NCBI GenBank assembly: GCA_013698215.1
Contig: JACCVJ010000138.1
Span: 1-7,147 of the forward strand
Length of the DNA stretch: 7,147 bases
DNA from: Tatlockia sp.
GTDB taxonomy: Bacteria; Cyanobacteriota; Cyanobacteriia; Cyanobacteriales; Chroococcidiopsidaceae
Reading direction: 5' to 3'
Positions 1-4,750 of this stretch are shown in pieces. The translations under genes and the position numbers were made by a program. Each line of letters starts with the position of its first letter. Position 1 is the first letter of the stretch. A model generated the notes under the pieces. That model searched no databases. It was not told where the DNA came from and saw only the letters and a program-made list of their open reading frames with translations.

Positions 1-1
1 T

Positions 2-64
2 AGACACAATCCTCAGCGTCTAGCGGGAGTTTTATTACGTTGGTACAGTCGCTCTTATGGTTAA
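2..64 (+). CDS. C-terminal end of an unidentified protein (partial, runs in from the left edge)
   Basis: Reading from base 2, a frame stays open for 20 codons and stops with TAA at 62-64. The peptide is basic (five Arg) and ends in WYSRSYG. The stop falls 8 bp inside tsaE if tsaE starts at its ATG at 57, the kind of overlap expected of translationally coupled genes. The fragment is too short to identify, and a 60-base open frame can arise by chance. The other forward frames also stop or offer no better candidate, so this is the most likely end of an upstream same-strand gene, but the call is tentative. Confidence 0.35.
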   Translation, partial: RHNPQRLAGVLLRWYSRSYG

Positions 65-527
65 AGGTGCAACCCCTTTGAAAATTTTACTAGCCGATGC
101 GGAAGCTACGCAACTATTGGGGATAAAGTTAGGACAACTTTTAACTGCTGGTAGCGTACTTTTATTAGAGGGAAATTTAGGTAGTGGTAAAACTACTTTA
201 GTTCAAGGAATTGGCGAAGGCTTGGGGATTACCGAAGCAATTGTTAGCCCAACTTTTACCCTAGTTAACGAGTACACTCAAGGACTTTTACCTCTGTATC
301 ATCTAGATTTATATCGTTTACAAAGTGAAGAAGTTAAGCAGTTGAATTTAGAAAGTTACTGGAATGAGTGGGAATATCCTTTAGGAATTGTTGCCATTGA
401 ATGGGCGGAGAGATTAGTATCTAAACCGCCAGCTTATTTAAAATTATCTTTAACTTATGAAAACGACCAAAGACAGGTAGAAATTTGTAATTTTGGTCTT
501 CCACTCGAATTAAAGGAATTGTTATAA
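57..527 (+). CDS. tsaE: TsaE, tRNA threonylcarbamoyladenosine (t6A37) biosynthesis ATPase
   Basis: TsaE is the small cytoplasmic P-loop ATPase that works with TsaB and TsaD to put threonylcarbamoyl on A37 of ANN-decoding tRNAs. The 156-residue protein has the full family signature: Walker A GNLGSGKTT (39-47), the switch-like SPTFTLVNEY (64-73), YHLDLYRL (81-88) and the Walker B-like VAIEWAERL (112-120). Length is normal for the family. The ATG at 57 has no ribosome site and overlaps the preceding frame. A TTG at 78 (residue 8) gives the start MKILLADAEAT, familiar in cyanobacterial homologues, and has AAAGG at 63-67, 10 bases upstream, so the true protein may be 149 residues. The Anabaena homologue has been called HetY in heterocyst work, as I recall; nothing here shows that role. 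The exporter gene follows after 8 bp. Confidence 0.93.
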   Translation: MVKGATPLKILLADAEATQLLGIKLGQLLTAGSVLLLEGNLGSGKTTLVQGIGEGLGITEAIVSPTFTLVNEYTQGLLPLYHLDLYRLQSEEVKQLNLESYWNEWEYPLGIVAIEWAERLVSKPPAYLKLSLTYENDQRQVEICNFGLPLELKELL

Positions 528-535
528 AAATAACT

Positions 536-1192
536 ATGTCTTTAGATGCTCAAATACTAACTATTACGCTTATTCAGTTAGTAGCAATTATGAGTCCTGG
601 CCCGGATTTTGCTATTATTTGTTGTAATAGTTTAATCTATTCTCGCCGTACTGGCATCTATTCAGCTTTAGGTATATCATTAGGAATTTTGGTTCATGTA
701 ACTTATACGTTAGTTGGAATTGGGCTAATTATTTCTAAATCGGTTATTTTATTTTCAACCATCAAACTTTTAGGCGCAGCTTATTTAATTTACATTGGCT
801 ACAAATCCTTAAAAGCTAAACCAATTAGAGAAAACACAACCGAAAAACTAAAGCAGGATATTACTAGATTACAAGCAATAAAAGTTGGCTTTGTAACTAA
901 TATACTTAATCCAAAAGTTACTTTATTTTTCTTTAGTTTATTTACCCAAGTTATTAGCCCAACTACACCTGCAAGCTTAAGAGCGCTTTACGGATTGCAA
1001 ATGTTTGTCTTTACCCTAAGCTGGTTTACCTTATTAGCAATAACGATTTCTCACCCCATTGTTAAAAATCGGTTTTTATCGATGTCTCATTATCTAGAAA
1101 AAACTATGGGAGTGATTTTAATTGGGTTAGGAATAAAAGTAGCTTTAGAAGATGTAGCCACTAACTTGAATTTCCTCAGAGATCCCCCCTAG
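536..1192 (+). CDS. LysE/RhtB-family amino-acid or metabolite exporter
   Basis: This is a six-helix inner-membrane efflux protein of the LysE/RhtB superfamily, whose characterised members export lysine, homoserine, threonine or cysteine pathway metabolites. The substrate cannot be read from sequence. Seen here: MSPGPDFAII (19-28), the near-invariant PGPD signature of TM1; GISLG (46-50); KLLGAAYLIYIGYKSLK (77-93); and GFVTNILNPKVTLFFFSLF (118-136). Hydrophobic segments lie near 8-28, 42-64, 68-89, 118-138, 152-172 and 189-204. The family normally ends just after the last helix; the final ~15 residues (EDVATNLNFLRDPP) are encoded by a sequence repeated downstream (copy 1 at 1142-1229), so the tail looks shaped by a repeat. 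The gene starts 8 bp after tsaE without a well-placed ribosome site and probably shares its transcript. It is visibly richer in A/T than the minus-strand genes, which may mean acquisition or just relaxed composition. Confidence 0.9.
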   Translation: MSLDAQILTITLIQLVAIMSPGPDFAIICCNSLIYSRRTGIYSALGISLGILVHVTYTLVGIGLIISKSVILFSTIKLLGAAYLIYIGYKSLKAKPIRENTTEKLKQDITRLQAIKVGFVTNILNPKVTLFFFSLFTQVISPTTPASLRALYGLQMFVFTLSWFTLLAITISHPIVKNRFLSMSHYLEKTMGVILIGLGIKVALEDVATNLNFLRDPP

Positions 1193-1229
1193 CCCCCCTT
1201 GAATAAAGGGGGAAAATATCTCGTAATTA
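1142..1229 (+). repeat. Imperfect tandem duplication, copy 1 (3' end of the exporter gene plus hairpin)
   Basis: The copy starts gctttagaagatgt, runs through agccactaactt.aatttcct..gagatccccc, and ends agggggaaaatatct.gtaatta. The same order recurs at 1245-1333 after a 15-bp spacer. Compared with copy 2 it lacks 9 bp (three codons) after gatgt and has about 8 extra bases in the C-rich hairpin region. It encodes the exporter's last residues (ALEDVATNLNFLRDPP, stop TAG at 1190-1192). The hairpin pairs CCCCCTT (1194-1200) with AAGGGGG (1206-1212) around a 5-base loop. Confidence 0.88.
1194..1212. terminator. Hairpin in repeat copy 1, possible transcription end between convergent genes
   Basis: A perfect 7-bp stem, CCCCCTT with AAGGGGG, encloses the loop GAATA and begins 2 bp after the exporter's stop codon. 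No T-run follows on the plus strand; on the minus strand the TTTT precedes the stem. It is therefore not a classical Rho-independent terminator. Its site between converging genes suggests a role in transcript ending or 3' stability, which is inference. Confidence 0.35.
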
Positions 1230-1244
1230 TTGGCAAATTTTATT

Positions 1245-1333
1245 GCTTTAGAAGATGTTTTGAGTATAGCCACTAACTTAAATTTCCTTGGAGATCCCCC
1301 TTAAAAAAAAAGGGGGAAAATATCTTGTAATTA
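1245..1333 (+). repeat. Imperfect tandem duplication, copy 2 (orphan gene tail plus hairpin)
   Basis: This is the second copy of the 1142-1229 unit. In the same reading phase as copy 1 it would encode ALEDVLSIATNLNFLGDPP followed by TAA, so it keeps a coding-like tail, with three more codons than copy 1, although no start or body precedes it. Most other differences are silent or conservative: one Leu codon pair is synonymous, and Arg becomes Gly. Its last three bases (TTA, 1331-1333) are the reverse complement of the TAA stop codon of the minus-strand dihydroorotase, so the duplication abuts or supplied that gene's end. Confidence 0.88.
1296..1316. terminator. Hairpin in repeat copy 2, possible terminator for the minus-strand dihydroorotase
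   Basis: CCCCCTT (1296-1302) pairs perfectly with AAGGGGG (1310-1316) around a loop of seven A. The stem starts about 15 bases beyond the dihydroorotase stop when read on the minus strand. As in copy 1, there is no T-run in the expected position. GATCCCCC...AAGGGGG hairpins are, as I recall, common scattered elements in cyanobacterial genomes, so this may be a resident repeat rather than a dedicated terminator. Confidence 0.35.
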
Positions 1334-2653
1334 ATCATCAGTAAACTTTAAAGCTTCACCCCGCACTTCTGTATTTACTTTTCCGTTTTCGTAGACAATT
1401 TGACCGCCAACAATAGTAATTACTGGCCATCCCGTAAGTTTCCAACCTTCAAAAGGACTCCAACCGCATTTAGTTAATAATTCCTCCCGCACTACTGGGC
1501 GATAAGTATTTAAGTCTACCAATACTAAATCTGCATCATAGCCCGGAGAAATCGCACCTTTATTAGCAATACCGTAACCTTTAGCTACGGCGGTAGACAT
1601 CCAATTTGCCACCTGCGCCACTGTACATCGTCCCTCCATAGCAGCCGTTAGCATTAAGGGGAGCGATGTTTCTACTCCAGGCATTCCAGAGGGCGTAAGG
1701 GGGTATTCTTGGGCTTTTTCTGCTAAAGTATGAGGTGCGTGATCGGTGGCAATAAAGTCTATAACCCCATCTAATAAAGCTTTCCAGAGAACTTCGTTAT
1801 CGCTTGGCGATCGCAGAGGCGGATTCATCTGCGCCCAAGAGCCGATAGTATCATAAGCATTAGTATTTAATAGCAAGTGTTGGGGCGTTACTTCCGCCGT
1901 TACCCAGCTTGGCTTATCTTGACGCAAAAACTCTGCTTCTTCGGCGGTTGACAAGTGTAAAATATGCAGGCGACGTTGATACTTATTAGCCAGTTTTACC
2001 GCCAGTTGAGTAGCAAGTAAAGCCGCTTGATTGTCTTGAATTTGCGAATGAATTTTTGGATCGTGGATTCCTGCAAATTCTAACCGCCTTTGCTCAATTC
2101 TGGCGCGATCTTCAGCATGGACGGCAATTAAGCGTTTCCCTTGGGCAAAAATCGCCTCTAACGCCGCTTCTGTGTCTACTAGCAATGGGCCGTGCATTGA
2201 ACCCATAAAGATTTTTATGCCTGGAGTGGGATGAGCCGTTAGTAAGTCTGGTAAGTTTTCGGAAGTAGCACCAATAAAAAAACCATAATTAACTACACAC
2301 TTTTGCGCCGCCCGTTGCAGCTTGTCATCAAGAGCTTGCTGAGTGATGGTTAACGGGCGCGTGTTGGGCATTTCTAAAAAAGATGTGACTCCACCTTTGG
2401 CACAGGCACAACTAGCGGTAAACAAGTCTTCTTTGTGTTCTAAGCCTGGTTCACGAAAGTGTACTTGGGGGTCAATAACTCCCGGCAACAAAGTTAAACC
2501 TGTTGCGTCTATCTCTTGAATACCTGAGACAGAAATTTCTGGAGCAACTTGGGCAATTAAGCGATCGCGTACCAGCACATCTCCAACTATAAATTCCCCA
2601 TCAGGAAGCATAATTGTGGCGTGGCGGATAAGTAAGCTGGAATTAATGGGCAT
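1331..2653 (-). CDS. pyrC: Dihydroorotase-type cyclic amidohydrolase (PyrC-like) with Gln in place of the first metal-ligand His
   Basis: Dihydroorotase reversibly cyclises N-carbamoyl-aspartate to dihydroorotate, the third step of pyrimidine synthesis, in the cytoplasm. The 440-residue length fits the long bacterial (class I/allantoinase-like) type. A small N-terminal beta region leads into a TIM barrel. Visible residues: DPQVHFREPG (61-70) with H65 and substrate Arg R67; MPNT (95-98) with N97; K147 in GIKIF, the likely carboxylated Lys; H179 in VHAED; H233 in HILHLS; MNPPLR (276-281); and D304-H305 in ATDHAPH. The usual D-x-H-x-H motif reads D-P-Q-V-H, so one metal ligand is Gln. I recall the DPQVHFREPG wording in cyanobacterial and other homologues annotated as dihydroorotase, so this is probably a subfamily trait rather than damage. 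Start is the ATG at 2651-2653, without a clear ribosome site. Another amidohydrolase such as an allantoinase or hydantoinase cannot be excluded. Confidence 0.85.
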   Translation of the reverse strand: MPINSSLLIRHATIMLPDGEFIVGDVLVRDRLIAQVAPEISVSGIQEIDATGLTLLPGVIDPQVHFREPGLEHKEDLFTASCACAKGGVTSFLEMPNTRPLTITQQALDDKLQRAAQKCVVNYGFFIGATSENLPDLLTAHPTPGIKIFMGSMHGPLLVDTEAALEAIFAQGKRLIAVHAEDRARIEQRRLEFAGIHDPKIHSQIQDNQAALLATQLAVKLANKYQRRLHILHLSTAEEAEFLRQDKPSWVTAEVTPQHLLLNTNAYDTIGSWAQMNPPLRSPSDNEVLWKALLDGVIDFIATDHAPHTLAEKAQEYPLTPSGMPGVETSLPLMLTAAMEGRCTVAQVANWMSTAVAKGYGIANKGAISPGYDADLVLVDLNTYRPVVREELLTKCGWSPFEGWKLTGWPVITIVGGQIVYENGKVNTEVRGEALKFTDD

Positions 2654-2804
2654 GGTAATCTTTGACAGTTAAAAATTAAAAGAGTTTTTAGGAGCTATAG
2701 TCATGCCAAAATCAACATATTAACTAAAAAAACATTAAACTTAATGTAGTAGAGTTTATAGGAAAAATTAAGTAAAAAATTCTTAATTAGGCTATTAAAT
2801 ATAT
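2654..2804. promoter_or_regulatory. Divergent intergenic region between the dihydroorotase gene and lepB
   Basis: This 151-bp, strongly A/T-rich spacer must hold promoters for both divergent genes. On the plus strand there is a perfect TTGACA at 2662-2667, but no -10 at a suitable distance, and a TATAGT at 2696-2701 lacking a good -35. A second -10-like TATAGG lies at 2757-2762. None makes a convincing sigma-70 pair, so promoter positions are not assigned. lepB has no Shine-Dalgarno match before its ATG. Confidence 0.4.
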
Positions 2805-3461
2805 ATGTCGCGCGAGTCAAAGCAAGTGTCTGATAACAAGTCGCAAACAGAACGTGAAGGTTCATGGCTAGGCGAATTAGGTAGAACAATCGCCCTGAGT
2901 ATTATTCTTTCCTTGGGAATTCGTACCTTCGTAGCTGAAGCGCGTTGGATTCCTACAGGCTCAATGTTACCAACGTTGCAAATCGATGACAAATTAATTA
3001 TCGATAAAGTGAGTTATCGCCTCCAAGCACCACAACGAGGAGACATTGTAGTATTTATGCCTCCTAACAGTGCTAAAGTTTGTTCGCAAAGTGAACCACT
3101 GATTTCCGGAGAAGCGGTAGATATTTGGCATCCAAACCCCAATAAGTCAGAAGTTCCCAAAATCAAAGATGCCTACATTAAACGCTTAATTGGCGTACCC
3201 GGCGACAAAATCCGCGTTACTCAAGGGCGAGTTTATATCAACGATCGCGCTTTATCAGAAGAATACATCGCCGATGCGCCCAATTATGAATTAGGCCCGA
3301 TTACTGTGCCAGCAAATTCTTACCTCATGCTGGGCGATAATCGCAACAATAGTTGTGATAGTCATATGTGGGGTTTTGTACCCAGAAATCAGATCATTGG
3401 TCGCGCTGTAGTGCGCTTTTGGCCACCCAACCGTCTCGGTGAAGTAGATCAAAGAAATTGA
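2805..3461 (+). CDS. lepB: Signal peptidase I
   Basis: This membrane-anchored Ser/Lys protease removes signal peptides from proteins exported to the periplasm or thylakoid lumen. The 218-residue protein has a charged N-terminus (1-26), one membrane anchor (about 27-44), then the catalytic domain. The nucleophile is Ser53 in IPTGSMLPTL (49-58); the general base is Lys126 in YIKRLIGVPGD (124-134). QRGDIVVF (77-84) and LGDNRNNSCDS (176-186) complete the conserved boxes. About 35 residues (88-122) separate the QRGD box from the Lys box, longer than in compact homologues, with C93 inside. The only other cysteine, C184, lies in the last box where Tyr or another residue is usual. The start MSRESKQ..., as recalled from cyanobacterial LepB, supports the ATG at 2805. 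The stop overlaps the convergent gene by 13 bp. Cyanobacteria often carry two LepB paralogues; which one this is cannot be decided. Confidence 0.95.
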   Translation: MSRESKQVSDNKSQTEREGSWLGELGRTIALSIILSLGIRTFVAEARWIPTGSMLPTLQIDDKLIIDKVSYRLQAPQRGDIVVFMPPNSAKVCSQSEPLISGEAVDIWHPNPNKSEVPKIKDAYIKRLIGVPGDKIRVTQGRVYINDRALSEEYIADAPNYELGPITVPANSYLMLGDNRNNSCDSHMWGFVPRNQIIGRAVVRFWPPNRLGEVDQRN

Positions 3462-4720
3462 CCCGCCCAAGTTTGCACCACTCGCCCAGTAATTTTTTGC
3501 CCTAGCCAAGGAGTATTAGTAGCAAGAGATTTTAGGGCTTTAGGTTCTACTAACCAAGATTGCTGAGGCGCAAACAAAGTAAGTTCGGCGGGATTTCCAG
3601 GACAAATTTTTGAAATCGTCTGTTGCAAACAAGTAGCCGGATGGAGGCTAAGAGAGCGCCATAGTTCTAAAGCTGACCATTGACCATTTTCTACCAAACA
3701 CTGCCATAGCAAGCCGATTGCTAGTTCAAAACCAATTACTCCCGGCGGTGCTTCGGCAAAAGCAACGGTTTTTTCTTCGTAGGTGTAGGGAGCTAAATCG
3801 AGAGAAATAGCATCTATTATCCCCAAACGTACCGCCTCTTGTAATGCGGTGCGATCGCGCGGATTGCCTAAAGGTGGTTCTAGGCGTAAATTAGGATCGT
3901 AGTTGTAATGCGACTTCGTATCAAGTAATAAGTGCATCCAGCTAGTGCTGGCGGTAATTGGCAAACCTTGGGCTTTTGCTTGAGCAATTAGCTGGACGCT
4001 ACGAGCGGTAGAAACGCGCATAATATGTACCGGAGTACCAATTGCTGCCACTAATTCTAATAGCGCCGCCATTGCCGTTGTTTCGGAAATTTCGGGATTA
4101 CCTGGCAAACCTAAAATAATTGAGTCTGTCCCCTCACGCATCACCCCATTACCTGCCAATTGGCGATCGCAACACCACAGGGCTACAGGTTTATTTAGCG
4201 GCTGCACGTACTCCAACAACCGTCTTAGCAGTGCCAAATTTGTCACAGGTTTACCATCAGCAAAACCTACAGATCCGGTGGCAAGTTCGGCAAGTTCGGT
4301 CATTTGCTGTCCTTGGACACCAAGAGTCAATGCTCCCCAGATATAGATTTTGGGTAAGTAAGCTTTTAATTGTCGCCTTTTTTGTTCGATTCCGGCGATC
4401 GCTGACAAATTATCTAAACTAGGCATGGTGTCGGGCAAAATACACAATCTAGTAAAACCTCCCGCCGCCGCCGCTTCTAGCATTGACAACAAAGTTTCCC
4501 TCGTTTCAAAACCAGGCTCCCCAGAGTGACTATATAAATCTATAAACCCCGATCCCAATACTAAACCGCGACAATCACGCACTTGAGTATCGCTAGACCA
4601 CTGTTTAATATTGTCTTCTACCGCCTCTATCACCCCATCGCCAATTAATACGTCAGCAATGCGATCGGTTTTGGCAACAGGATCTATTACCCGGACTTGT
4701 TGTAGCAATTCCCTTGTCAT
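3449..4720 (-). CDS. Dihydroorotase-family protein lacking catalytic residues (probable pseudoenzyme, PyrC'-like)
   Basis: The 423 residues follow the dihydroorotase fold and align almost without gaps to the 1331-2653 protein over the first hundred residues, but the active site is gone. D-x-H-x-H-x-R is D61-L-Y63-S-H65-S-G67, so one metal His and the substrate Arg are lost. MPNT is LPDT (95-98). The carboxylated-Lys segment reads GFADG (152-156). HAED reads WCCD (182-185). HILHLS reads HIMRVS (232-237). The D-H pair is D308-L309, and NPPLR is EPPLG. Barrel hallmarks such as GFID, LHPA and the C-terminal TGRVVQTWAG remain, and the frame is intact, so it appears maintained. Known inactive dihydroorotase homologues (PyrC' of Pseudomonas) are structural partners of aspartate carbamoyltransferase; a similar role is inference. 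It starts 30 bp after the phosphatase stop, likely in one operon. Its last 13 bp overlap lepB. Confidence 0.88.
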   Translation of the reverse strand: MTRELLQQVRVIDPVAKTDRIADVLIGDGVIEAVEDNIKQWSSDTQVRDCRGLVLGSGFIDLYSHSGEPGFETRETLLSMLEAAAAGGFTRLCILPDTMPSLDNLSAIAGIEQKRRQLKAYLPKIYIWGALTLGVQGQQMTELAELATGSVGFADGKPVTNLALLRRLLEYVQPLNKPVALWCCDRQLAGNGVMREGTDSIILGLPGNPEISETTAMAALLELVAAIGTPVHIMRVSTARSVQLIAQAKAQGLPITASTSWMHLLLDTKSHYNYDPNLRLEPPLGNPRDRTALQEAVRLGIIDAISLDLAPYTYEEKTVAFAEAPPGVIGFELAIGLLWQCLVENGQWSALELWRSLSLHPATCLQQTISKICPGNPAELTLFAPQQSWLVEPKALKSLATNTPWLGQKITGRVVQTWAGQFL

Positions 4721-4750
4721 AACTTGCGATCGGCGTTTATTGGTTGAACT

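Noticed and set aside
1245..1304. Second in-frame tail (ALEDVLSIATNLNFLGDPP, stop) considered as a separate small gene
   Set aside because: There is no start codon, ribosome site or body; it is explained as the duplicated end of the exporter gene.
1142..1333. The paired repeats considered as a CRISPR fragment or an insertion-sequence end
   Set aside because: There are only two long, coding-derived copies, with no regular spacers, no terminal inverted repeats flanking a transposase and no cas genes.
2662..2701. TTGACA and TATAGT as a lepB promoter
   Set aside because: The spacing is 28 bp, far outside the 16-19 bp range; the two matches are probably unrelated.
2701..2992. Two short minus-strand open frames over the lepB promoter and 5' end
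   Set aside because: They oppose lepB, have no family resemblance or ribosome site, and overlap each other and the clear lepB coding sequence.
3291..3509. 72-residue minus-strand frame across the lepB 3' end
   Set aside because: It overlaps two well-supported genes and has no recognisable motif.
4120..4422. 100-residue plus-strand frame inside the pseudo-dihydroorotase
   Set aside because: It is antisense to a strongly family-like protein, and its composition looks like a reverse-strand shadow.
3449..4720. Idea that the second dihydroorotase homologue is a decaying pseudogene
   Set aside because: The frame is full length with no internal stop or frameshift, and the replaced residues sit within well-kept fold elements, which fits a maintained non-catalytic protein better.
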